The notes below the pieces were generated by a model. That model worked only from the letters and a program-made list of their open reading frames with translations, was not told the DNA's origin and ran no database searches. 64,000 bases of DNA from Pinus tabuliformis (lineage: Eukaryota > Streptophyta > Pinopsida > Pinales > Pinaceae). Positions 1 to 10,092 of the stretch are shown one piece after another (within the stretch, counting starts at the first letter, position 1; every line of letters begins with the position of its first letter). The translations under genes and the position numbers were made by a program. The stretch is taken from assembly GCA_031772625.1 (NCBI GenBank), contig CM062820.1, positions 93,336,421-93,400,420 of the forward strand. The letters run 5' to 3'.

Positions 1-33
1 CATTTCTCACGATTCTCAAAAAATTTGAAAAAA

Positions 34-175
34 CAGAGCAGGCGTTGCGCGTTTCCTTCAGGTGGTGCGCATTCCCTTCAAGTGCTAAACTTTCCGAGTG
101 TGACACACACCCTTCAGGCACTGCGCATTCCCTTTAGGCACTGCGCACTTGCCAGGCACTGCGTGTTTGTCCAGG
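34..175. repeat. GC-rich minisatellite, unit about 19-20 bp
   Basis: Imperfect direct repeats of a unit resembling GGCACTGCGCATTCCCTT occur about six to seven times. They stand out as GC-rich in AT-rich surroundings. The paralogous array lies at 35031-35165 with a different pattern of unit changes. Confidence 0.7.
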
Positions 176-707
176 AAAGCTAGAAATCACCTCCAAGGCT
201 CCACCATACTTCTTCAACCTCCAACAATTAAGTAACAACTAAAGATAGCTTGATTCTCCCTCTTAAAGTCACACTTATGGTGTTTTCAAAGTTTATTGAA
301 GATTTTGTGTTTTTCTCACATTAAATCCCTAGTATATCCCTTAAAACTATCATTGCACTCTTAACTCCCAAATTTCAACTCCTTTACCCTTTCATACACT
401 CCCCTACACTTTTCATACACTGCCCTACACTTTCATTCCCTTTCCCTAAGCCTTTTATCCCAATACTCTCTAAACATTTTTCCCAAAACCCTAAGCCCTA
501 GGTGCTACAACTACCTAGGTTCCCAAACCCCCAACATTGCAAACAATTTCCCCATCCTAAAAAATCCATCATATAATACTCCCTATCCCCTCCTTCATTA
601 CATAAATCCCTATACCCATCTCCTTCAAATTCCCTTCCCCATTCCTTACTCCTAAAAACTACATTCCAACAACCTCATACCCCCTGAGGGTTTGATATTA
701 AAACACT

Positions 708-2425
708 ATGGCAGAAGATTAAAGTAAACCATACAATGAGGGAGAAGAAACAGAGGTGAAAAAAACACACAAAGGGGGTTGAATACTCATATATGAGCCA
801 ACAGATCTCAGGGAACTTTTGGCATCTCCTACGGCTATGACATCCTTCACATATCTGGCTTGTTATGATTTCTGTGAGCAAATTCAAGCAGTCCAACACC
901 ATGCTATGTTGGATAGACTCTTCATATCCAAACTCCATGATAACCAAGTTACTCTAGCTAGTGTCACTTTTACTTTATCTACTGCCGTTATATCAGTTGC
1001 CATCAAGATCCCAGATGTTGGGGAGAAATGGTTTAAATAAGGTGAGTTGGAGAAACATTACTATGAGCCTTTCATAAAACCAAGGTACCAAAATGAGAGA
1101 AAGGGATATTTTCATTTTTCTCACCTCCTCGACAGATATGCCCCAATGATGACGATTATCATGAAATAATTTTCATGTGAAGGTAGATTTTCTAGGCTTT
1201 ATTCCTATCACATCCAACTCTTAATGCATTCCACTAGGGTAAAACTGTTCAACATACCCTACTACCTTTTCTAGAGCATTGATACAATGGATTATATTGT
1301 CTAGAAAAGGGAATATGAACATGATATGAAGAGTCTTTTTCATCATTCCCTCATTAAAATGATATTCCTCTATCATCTCAAAGAGTTGAACATTGCATGG
1401 AGCACCTTCATAGCCAATCCCATATTCACTGATCCATCTATTCAGAATGTTTAGAAAGTCCCTTCATCATCTCGTCCTTTCACCTCCATTCCTCTATCTC
1501 ATCCCATGATCATTCATCATCATCAGACCAGTCACTTTCACCATCACCTCCATCATCACCATTTCATGATCATATTTAGTCACCTAGCAGAGATTAAATC
1601 AGTGAGCCGGAGTAGATTGAGCAAGTTGAGGTCATCAAACCTAAAAGGGCATATTTGGGCACAGTGGCACACACTTATCAGAGAGGCCATAGGCAGGTGT
1701 TTTCCCCACATATTGTGGGAAGGGCCTTGCCTTCTTCATCATCAAAGTAGGTACAGAATGGTAAAGAGAAGATGATAGAGGCAGAGATTCAGCATGAGGA
1801 GGAGGACCTCCATGAGACAGAGCAGGATTTTGACTTGGTTGACCTGGGTGAGCATGATGACAATAAGGACACCAACATTGTCATCAAGGAGAAGGATGCA
1901 TTCATTAGGGAACTCCAGATCAACCTAGAGAGGTCAAAATACATCATTTCATATTATGAGCAAGAGAATGAGTAGCTGCAAGCCAAACATGGTGTCATGA
2001 AGATTCAACTCATTAAGGCAAAGAGGGAAGCAATGAAAGCCAAGGAACTTCTTGATGCAGCCTATGACAGGTATGGTGAACCTAAAGAAGAGAAATAACC
2101 TAGAAGCAGACCTAGGGTTGGAGGGCTAAAAAGAGCTCTCGAACTAGAGAAACAAGAATAGGTTGAGCTTGTAAATGAGCTCACATGGAATGAGAAATTT
2201 TCCATCATGATCAATGAGAACCGAGAGCATTGGCTTGGTAAGGTCACTCAACATTTATATAAGCTCCTAGACAAGGCTAATCATCAAAATGATATTCAGA
2301 GGAAGATGGAAAAACACTATGCCAATCGAGAAAGAAATGCAAGGGCAAAGCTTAAGGCTGCCAAGGCAAAAACTGAAGCCCTAATTCACCAAGAAGTGAA
2401 GAAGAAGCTTGATATACTTGCATAG
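708..2425 (+). pseudogene. Decayed gag-like/plant-transposon coiled-coil protein gene (A1 copy)
   Basis: A start codon at 708 opens a frame that is stopped at codon 5, but protein-like sequence continues. The first third reads on in the same frame through at least five stops (for example after EKWFK near 1040, after IIMK, and before SIDTMDY). A shift follows between about 1500 and 1770. The C-terminal third (1772-2425) is rich in Glu, Lys and Gln and looks like coiled coil, ending KKKLDILA. The VTLASVTFTLS...DVGEKWFK stretch resembles proteins annotated in plants as putative transposon or gag-like proteins. That assignment is from memory of the pattern, not a search. The better-preserved paralogue at 35700-37370 keeps one frame throughout. 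Several stops are shared by both copies, so the gene was dead before the block duplicated. Confidence 0.55.
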
Positions 2426-3963
2426 GATTCACTCCATGCCTAAGCACACCAAACATTAGCTCCTTGACCAATTTTGAAGCCTCTTGGCTCATTTTTGTAA
2501 ATATTGTCTTTTTTGTGTTTTTCGAGGAAATTTTATATCAGCTGCATGGTCAAACGCGCAATGCTCTAGGCATTCCGCACTTTTATGGGGCACTTTTTGG
2601 AGAGAAGGAGACCATCAATGGATGCATAATGACAAATAAATATAAGAAAACCATGTTTCCATCCTTAGTTTGCAAAAATGGCAGGTGAAAATGGCAAAAG
2701 ACTAGGAAAAATTCATGTTTCTGCCTCATTTTTGGCCCAGGCCCTCACGTTTTACCAATGTTGGGAGAATGAAGTTTTGGAGGGTCGAATCAATCTCATT
2801 TTGGAAAATAAAGTTATATTTGGAAACTAGATAGGACAAGATTTCCAATGAGCTATTCTGGGCTCAATTTGGACACCGGGAAGGCAGTCAAAAGTAGCCT
2901 CCAAGATGGAGGGCACACATGACACTGTGAGAACACACTTGATAGAAAGATGGCACACTTGACAATTTGCCTGATTTTTCACTATTTTTCTCCAGTTTTG
3001 ATTTTCACCTATGGAAATCAACCTTTTACTCATGTAATTGAATTTTTTAATATAATTATGGTCTTTTACTATTACCTAGGGGTAAATACATTAGGTACAT
3101 AGACTTCATTAAGTCAAATGAATCAGTTTCAATGTAATTAGGGATAAGTCACTTTGACCACCCTACACACTAGCTATCAGTTCAGATTTTGGTGGAATTG
3201 CTCCTCCTCTCATGGATTCGACCCTTGAGGTTGGGAGGAGTTTGTTTTGATGTATATATCTTTCCTTTCTTCACTCTTTTCAGAGGTTGGACTCAGTTGG
3301 ATGTTGTACTAGTGATCAGAGACACTATTGTATCATATTTTGGCTAGTATTAATAGATGAGTTGCAACTATTTCTTTGGGATACATGTGGTATGGATGTT
3401 TAGCATTGTTTCTTCTTTGTTATCATTTGTATGAATGTTTATTAAGCTCATAAACCATTTCATGTCTATTATATGGTAATTTTCAAGTTGATAGGTAGAA
3501 TACATGTTTGCTCATGCTATGTTTTGGGAAAGTTATCATAATTTGTACATTTCTCTTCAGTTTTAAAAGAATACATCTCATATGCTCTTCCTAACTCCTC
3601 ATCAGTCTTAAATCATCTCACCAAATCACCTTTTAAGTGTTAGGCCTCCTGCCTACCTTGCCCCTTTGAATGTCGACAATCATATCTCATTTGCCCTCAC
3701 CTAGCCTCTTTGACCTAATAGCCTCATCCAACAATAACCCAATCAAATCAAATCAAAACAACATCTGCACATTATACCTAGTCTAAAGCCATAATCCATC
3801 AAGCCCTCTTGTCTTTGATCCTTTGGAGAGAGCCCTCTCTGGCCTGGTAGGACTAGCTACCAAGTCAAAAGATTGGTTTGTGGTTACCTCAGCTGGACTC
3901 TTCCTCAGCCTTGGAGATACAAAGGAGTGATAATAGAAGGAAGGACAATAAGAATAATACATA
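2426..3963. other. Non-coding part of block A
   Basis: No reading frame of protein-like character is visible. The sequence is conserved with 37371-38912 in A2, so it belongs to the same repeat family, probably untranslated or degraded retroelement DNA downstream of the coiled-coil gene. Confidence 0.5.
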
Positions 3964-4260
3964 AGCTATGGATATCATCTCAAAATTAGATTCCAATAAG
4001 ATGATTTATTAGGACTATTCTAAAGAAATTTGGGACAAGCTACAACGCATCTATGAGGGATATGACTTTCACACTGCATATGAAACAAAGAAAAAAGGGT
4101 CAACTTGAAAAGAAGCATTCCCTAAAGATTTAAATAAGACATGAGAATTCTGAGCTTGTGATTACTTTAGTGATGTGTCAGATGCATAAGAAGTACAATC
4201 GATCTCAAGAGGAAATAACCTTGACTGTTTCATGCTCTTAACTCTAGCATTGGAGTGATG
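3964..4260 (+). pseudogene. Ty1/copia gag fragment (A1 copy)
   Basis: In one frame the translation contains SKEIWDKLQRIYEG, the conserved AKEIWDKL..YEGD block of copia gag proteins (UBN2/DUF4219-type region). It is preceded by AMDIISKLDSNK. Stops (for example a TAG before DYSKEIWD) and the lack of flanking gag, protease or pol show it is a short dead scrap. The same scrap is at 38913-39190. The assignment rests on this single motif. Confidence 0.4.
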
Positions 4261-4563
4261 TTTTTTAAGGAATGGTTATATGTAATTCCCACTCACTAAC
4301 CCTATTATGTTACTTCATATTGTCAGCCTAATAAGTGTGATGAGTGCTAAGTGGACTATTAAAAAATCATAAGAAATTAGTCAGTTATGACTACCTCTCA
4401 TGGAAATGGTCATAGATGACTGGCTTACTTAACGTAGTTGAATTTCAAAAATGATATCTAATATAATGCACTGCGAAAACCCCCAATAATTAATTCAAAA
4501 GAGTGAAGGGAACAATACTTGAATGGTTCATGAGGCACAATACTTGCTAAGGTTTTGCAAATG

Positions 4564-4683
4564 GGGTAGCAAGTTAAGTGGGCTTGATTGAGAGAAAAAC
4601 TCCACAGTTAAGCGTGCTTGAGCTAGAGGTGATCTAGGATGGGTCACCTCCTGGTAAGTCATGGTTATCGGGTGCAAGCCCCA
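4564..4683 (+). repeat. 5S-rRNA-like segment, A1 unit 1
   Basis: About 120 bp starting GGGTAGCAAG and ending GGGTGCAAGCCCC. It contains a CACAGTTAAGCGTGCTTGAG block matching the 5S internal A-box region and GGATGGGTCACCTCCTGG matching the C-box region with one change (TCAC for TGAC). The 5' third no longer matches canonical plant 5S. Probably not a functional 5S gene. Confidence 0.7.
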
Positions 4684-4972
4684 GAAGTGATGATTGACGC
4701 TATGTGATTTATTTCACTAGTTTCAATACCACTTCTTCACCCCTGTGAGCATCACCCAATGCAATGAGTGGTAAGTTGACTATTCAAAAATCATGAGAAA
4801 TTAGTCAGTTATGACTACCTCTCCTGAAAATGGTCATAGATGAATGACTTACTTAACGCAGTTGAACCCCGAAGACGATATCTAATATAATGCACTGCGA
4901 AAACCCCCAATGCTTAATTCAAAAGAGTGAAGGGAACACTTGAGGCACAATACTTGCTAAGGTTTTGCAAAT

Positions 4973-5092
4973 GGGATAGCAAGCTAAGTGGGATTGATTG
5001 TGGGGAAATCTTCACAGTTAAGTGTGCTTGAGCCAGAGGCGATCTGGGATGGGTGACCTCCCGAGAAGTCATGGTTACCGAGTGCAAGCCCT
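4973..5092 (+). repeat. 5S-rRNA-like segment, A1 unit 2
   Basis: Same 120-bp organisation as unit 1. The C-box region reads GGATGGGTGACCTCCCGAG, closer to 5S consensus than unit 1. The A-box region is AGTTAAGTGTGCTTGAGCC. Confidence 0.7.
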
Positions 5093-5397
5093 GGAAGTGA
5101 TGATTGACGCTATGTGATTTATTTCACTAGTTTCAATCCCACTTCTTCACCCCTGTGAGCATCACCTGATGCAATGAGTGCTAAGTGGACTATTCAAAAA
5201 TCATGAGAAATTAGTCAGTTACAACTACCTCTCATGGAAATGGTTATAGATGAATGACTTACTTAGCGCAGTTGAATCCCGAAAATGATATCTAATATAA
5301 TGCACTATGAAAACCCCCAATACTTAATTCAAAAGAGTGAAGGGAACACTACTTGAATGGTTCATGAGGCACAATACTTGCTAAGGTTTTGCAAATG

Positions 5398-5516
5398 GGG
5401 TAGCAAGCTAAGTGGGCTTGATTGTGGGGAAATCTCCACAGTTAAGCGCGCTTGAGCCAGAGGCGATCTGGGATGGGTGACCTCCCGGGAAGTCCTGGTT
5501 ACCGGGTGCAAGCCCT
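5398..5516 (+). repeat. 5S-rRNA-like segment, A1 unit 3
   Basis: The best preserved A1 unit: AGTTAAGCGCGCTTGAGCC followed by GGATGGGTGACCTCCCGGG and AAGTCC, matching the internal control region of plant 5S genes well. The 5' third diverges as in the other units. Confidence 0.72.
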
Positions 5517-5715
5517 CGAAGTGATGATTGACGCTATGTGATTTATTTCACTAGTTTCAATCCCACTTCTTCACCCTTGTGAGAATCACCCGATGCAATG
5601 AGTGCTAAGTGGGATCACCTGATGCAATGAGTGTTAAGTGGGTTATTGAAAAATCGTGAAAAATTAGTCAGTTACGACTACCTCTCATGGAAACGGTAAT
5701 GCACTGCGAAAACCC

Positions 5716-6529
5716 CAATACTTAAATAAAATAAAAATAAATAAGAAAACCCCAATACTTAATTCAAAAAAAATTAAATGTTAAACCGTAGATAAATACT
5801 ATAATTTTCGATTAAAAACAAACCAGCACCAAATAAAAAAATACTAAATACTTATAGCATACTAGCAGATATATTAATACAAATCAATTTATAATTTAAT
5901 TATTTTTTATGGTCTCTATGTAATTATATTAATTTTAATGTTTTAAATATATTATATATAAATTTACAATTTTATAAATATGTGGCCCATGTTTTTGAGT
6001 TTCTTAATTTTAGATGTAGTATTTTAACCTTCAAATGGATAATAAAGTTGTAAAATTTTAGTGTTTTCAATATGTTACTTTTAAACATTAGTGTGAGCTA
6101 TTTATGTTTTGATTAAATTGCCTACGTAATTATGATTTTAATTAAAATACACTTATAATTTTAATTTTACTAAAAAGGTAAAGATGGCAACATATTTAAT
6201 CTTTTAAATAAATTGACATTCAATCTCTTAAACATGCCAACCGCATAGTAGTTTCATAACGTCCTTAAATATATATATTTTTTGTATTTCCCTGCACTTT
6301 GTTTAAATTATTTTCCTGCATTTAAATTGATGTCACTGTAAATTAATTTTAATCGAAAATTTCGCGGCTTCATGCGAGGTTAGGATGCAGAAGTGCATGA
6401 TCATTAAACTCTACGTATTAAACTCTACGTATTGGAAACTTGAAATATTATATGAAAAAAGAATATATCTAAAATAATTTGAATGAATTAAGAAAGAAAC
6501 ACAAATATAAAGTATAAGGTAAGTAGAGT
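5716..6529. other. AT-rich non-coding DNA of block A
   Basis: Strongly AT-rich sequence without protein-like frames, conserved in A2 at about 41526-42320. Nothing else is recognised. Confidence 0.5.
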
Positions 6530-6544
6530 AAATTGATCTGTTGT

Positions 6545-6658
6545 AGCTCAAGGGGTTTTGGATTGACGGTGAATGGGTGCTTGTTAAGACACTCCTTGCG
6601 ATAGGTCACCGGTTCAAATCCCCATAGGTACTTAGATTAGTCTTAACCAGCGAAAAAA
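6545..6658 (+). mobile_element. tRNA-derived SINE, about 115 bp, with target duplication
   Basis: A pol III A box (TAGCTCAAGGGG, 6544-6555) and B box (GGTTCAAATCC, 6611-6621) lie in the right order, followed by a short A-rich end. The element is flanked by a perfect 14-bp direct repeat AATTGATCTGTTGT (6531-6544 and 6659-6672). The paralogous position in A2 (about 42322-42336) has one copy of that target and no insert, so this is an empty site. The element is too short and poorly folded to be a tRNA gene. Confidence 0.85.
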
Positions 6659-6814
6659 AATTGATCTGTTGTCATAAATTCCATGTTTAAGTTGATGGTA
6701 GGTATTCCAATGTTTAAGTTGATGGTAGGTAATAATTAGGTTTAGATGTAGATATGCATTATCAATCAAAATCTAGAAAAGTGAACAGACCTATTCTCAT
6801 AAGTTGATGGGTAG

Positions 6815-7050
6815 ATGGGTAGGTATTGATGTTATGATATGATCTGCACTTTAATATTTACATAGATGATCAAATAAGGTTATTTAATATATAGTGGGTG
6901 GGTAGGTATTGATGATGGGTAGGTATTGAGGTTATGATATGATCTACACTTTAGTTATTTAATATATAGTGGGTGAGTAGGTATTGATGTTATGATATGA
7001 TCTCCACTTTAAAAATTAGATAAATGATCAAATAAAGTTAGTTAATATAA
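6815..7050. repeat. Tandem repeats of a TAGGTATTGATG...TATATAGTGGGTG unit (A1)
   Basis: About three imperfect, length-variable units (roughly 75-110 bp), each holding GGTAGGTATTGATG, GATATGATCT and TTAATATATAGTGGG. A2 has four or more units at 42600-42925, so unit number changed after block duplication. Confidence 0.6.
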
Positions 7051-7895
7051 AGTGGATATTGTTTATATTCTTTTTTTTAATATATTATATTTTGTTTTTT
7101 TACTAATTTCATATAATGTTTTTAAAAATAATATATAAAACTATAAAATTTTAATATATTACTTTTAAAATTCTTATAACCTTTCTGATTCTAAAGTCAT
7201 GTCTATTTTTTTTTTACATTGAAACTTGACAGAGCATATGCCTATTAGGAAATCAGTTCATTAAGAAAACAGTTTTATTAATAAGTTAGCAAACTTAAAT
7301 AGTTCCGACTAAATTGCCATTTCAAAAAGCAACGTAAAGAAGGTGTAATACTGAAGAAATACAGATTTTTAAAATCTCTAACTAGGAAATTTTGATTTTA
7401 ATTAAATGCAACATATTTAAGCTTTTACTAATTTGCCATATTTAAGCTTTTATTGAGGCCAAAAACGAACAGGCATTTAAAGTAGCAAGTCGTGGGTTTG
7501 GGTGATAATGATGTGATGTCCTCTTTCTTGTGCATCGTAAAATCAGCAACAATAACGAGAATCCACATCACAAGTAATTGATGTTGATTAGAGTGCAATT
7601 AACCGTCTCGTTACTTATTGGAAAGAAGTGAATGGCGATCAACCTCATGAATGATTGAATAGGGTTGTGTCTCAAGAATCAAATATATTAAACTCACAGA
7701 TACAATTTCTTCAGTTATAAACCACCAGAATTCAATGAAGCAACAAAGGAGGAATTCGTAGCTGAACTTCAATTCTATATTTTATGCGACCATTGACCCG
7801 CTGAAAACTACTGTTTGATTAGAAACCACGACAATCTGAAGAAACAACAAAAGAGTAATCACTCTTATGAAGTTTGTGTTTCTTTCTTGACATTT

Positions 7896-8103
7896 TTAAA
7901 AAGGGGGCGACCCTGGGAAGAAGCGTGTTTCATATATCTCATTAATTACATCATGTTTATATATGGTTGTGTATATCACATTAATTATTTCATGTTTGCA
8001 TATGGTTGCGTCATCGCAACTATCATGTCGCATATATGATTGGAACCTGAGTGGGGAGGTTATTATTAAACCCTCCCAACCCTCCCAAATAACATCCATT
8101 AAC
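7896..8103. mobile_element. Short retroposon-like insertion (208 bp) specific to A1
   Basis: This segment is absent from A2, where the paralogous site lies near 43761-43774. It is flanked by the 14-bp direct repeat CTTTCTTGACATTT (7882-7895 and 8104-8117). Read on the minus strand it carries GGTTCCAATC, similar to a pol III B box, and ends in CCCCCTTTTT. It may therefore be a minus-strand SINE ending in oligo-T. No convincing A box is seen. Inside is an imperfect duplication of about 42 bp. Confidence 0.5.
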
Positions 8104-8467
8104 CTTTCTTGACATTTATACAACAATAAAATATATCTTTTAATTTTATACGAAATTTAGCTTCAAATGAGATTTAGATGTAGATGCACATGATAGTCAA
8201 ACCCCGTGTCACTATAAAATATTTTTTTATATAAGAATCTTTTATCGAAAAAATCATTGCACGTGAGTTTCTAGATTAGATGCATATGATCATCAAACTC
8301 TCTTATTGGAAAATTGAAATATTATCAAAGAGAATAGGAATTTACCTAAAATAATTTTAAACAATTAAGTTAAATAAAGTAAATAGATGTAACCATGATG
8401 GGTCATAGATCATTAGGGATTGTGGCGGGGCTAGGCATTTTGAGTCTTAATCTTGATATAGCATGAC

Positions 8468-8671
8468 ATTAATGCACTCAGCAGTATATGTCAATCTTAA
8501 TGCAAGAGTTATAGCTCTATTAATGCACTCAGAAGTATATGTCAATCTTAATGTAGGAGTTATAGCTCTATTAATGCACTCAGCAGTATATGTCAATCTT
8601 AATGCAGGAGTTATAGCTCTATTAATGCACTCAGCAATATATGTCAATCTTTGGATTTTGTACTTGCATAA
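8468..8671. repeat. 51-bp minisatellite, about 3.5-4 units
   Basis: Units start ATTAATGCACTCAG at 8468, 8519, 8570 and 8621, exactly 51 bp apart. As 51 is a multiple of three, both strands show spurious repetitive reading frames. The paralogous part of A2 (about 44100-44170) lacks the array. A lone related unit lies at 8778-8830. Confidence 0.85.
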
Positions 8672-10060
8672 ATCCAAAGGTTAGCATATATTTCCCTAGT
8701 ACATTAATGGAACTACAGCTCCACAAATCTTCATATTGATATAGTATGAAATTGCAAGGCAACCAATATTTTTGGAGTTATAGCTCTATTAATGCACTGG
8801 CCAGTATATGCCAATCTTTGGATTTCGTACTTTCCTAAATCCAAAGGTTAGCATATATTGTCCGAATGCATTAATGAAACTATAGCTTCAAAAATATCAA
8901 TAAAGCGACAAGTGGGAAACATGCAAACCTATAGGATGATACATGCTATAATTGGAAGTCAATTAATGGCATTTACAATGGTCATATCATACAAGAGGTG
9001 AGGTTGGTGGTTTGTGCGATGGGGATTGAGATCCCAGTAGAGTATAGGTAAAGGATATATGTTTTGTTTGTTCATGTCTTGTGTAGTGTGGAGTACTTCA
9101 AGTAGACGAGTCCTTGTCTCAGTTCAGGGGCAATAAGGGGAATCATGGGCAGAATTGGTTCTCAGAACCAGAGAACACAAGAGATTCTAAGCTTTGGTAA
9201 AGATAAATTTTTCATTATGTCGAGAGGTGGGAGACATATTGAGGAAAAGTCAAGATATATCACTGCCATAGGTGTTCAGGATTCATTCTTGGAGTTGCTT
9301 TGGGTGATCCGTATCAGGTATAAAACATCCTCAGTATCAGGTATAAAACATCCCCTCCATTAGTTTTCTCTGAGCTTGTTTTTTCATGCTTATAAGTTCC
9401 AACTATAATGGGTGTGTTGGGGTAGTGGAATGGTCCAGCTAAGGGCATTTTAGCTCACACTCTTATTTGATGTAAATCATTATTGCTTTGGAAATTTACT
9501 GTGTGTATCTTGGTATGCACTTGTTGGCCAATCAATCTAATCAATATAGTAAGAGTGTCTAATCAATATAGTAAGAGTGAGGCGGCAAATCAATCTAGTA
9601 TAAGTGAGGCTAACAACTTTTTGAAAACAACACATGAAAATATCTAATTTACACTTTTGCGGTCATGGAAAATTTGGATTCACACAAAAAAAGAAGTAAA
9701 GAGATATGATGTCATAAATTCAATGCTTAAGATAATGGGTAGGTATTAAATTTCTAAGGGTGTTCCCTCTCCAATATTTACATAGAAGAGTAAATAGCTT
9801 TATTTAGTATATAGTGACTATGGTTTGTAACCTTAAATATAAGGAGATATATTCTATTTTATTTTTATATAATAATATAATTAAGTGAAAATTATAAATT
9901 TGGAAATGATATTAAAATAATAATTTTGGATAAAATATTTTTTTGTTAATAGTAAACAAAATTGATAAAAATGTAATATAAAGAAAATGATTTTAATAAT
10001 AAAATAAAATAAAATTTTGTATAATTAAAAAATAAAAATATTAAATTAATTACATATATA
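8672..10060. other. Non-coding end of block A1
   Basis: No protein-like frame is visible. The sequence is conserved with 44170-45557 in A2. A2 has an extra tandem copy of about 200 bp here. AT content rises towards the LINE junction. Confidence 0.5.
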
Positions 10061-10092
10061 ATATTTGACTCTACACCTCCGCTCCTCCCTCC

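Larger units (their letters stand above)
4320..5715 (+). repeat. Tandem array of 5S-rRNA-derived units (three units, A1)
   Basis: A unit of about 409-425 bp is repeated, each with one 120-bp segment resembling plant 5S rRNA and about 300 bp of non-5S spacer. The array begins and ends part-way through the spacer. Near 5595-5640 a short piece of the unit containing GATGCAATGAGTG is doubled, and the same doubling occurs at the end of the A2 array, so the array ends are paralogous. Two readings fit. One is a tandem array of a Cassandra-type TRIM, whose LTRs are known to carry 5S sequence. The other is a satellite derived from 5S rDNA. I could not find an initiator-Met primer binding site, so the Cassandra reading is unproven. 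Confidence 0.75.
1..10068. repeat. Segmental repeat block A, copy 1 (A1)
   Basis: This stretch aligns along its whole length with 34993-45562 (A2); position 1 matches about 34993. Identity by eye is about 90-97% outside indels. It begins before the window, so its left edge is unknown. It ends at 10068, where a LINE has entered. It holds a decayed coiled-coil gene, a copia gag scrap, a 5S-derived array and AT-rich DNA. It differs from A2 by a SINE, a 208-bp retroposon, a 51-bp minisatellite and the number of 5S units. Confidence 0.85.

Noticed and set aside
4564..5516. Functional 5S rRNA genes
   Set aside because: Only the internal promoter part matches; the first third of 5S is replaced and the units diverge from each other, so they are 5S-derived repeats rather than working genes.
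6544..6621. A tRNA gene
   Set aside because: A and B boxes are present, but no cloverleaf or anticodon arm is evident, and the segment has an A-rich end and target duplication, which makes it a SINE.
8447..8684. Overlapping repetitive reading frames on both strands
   Set aside because: They are produced by a 51-bp minisatellite, whose period is a multiple of three.
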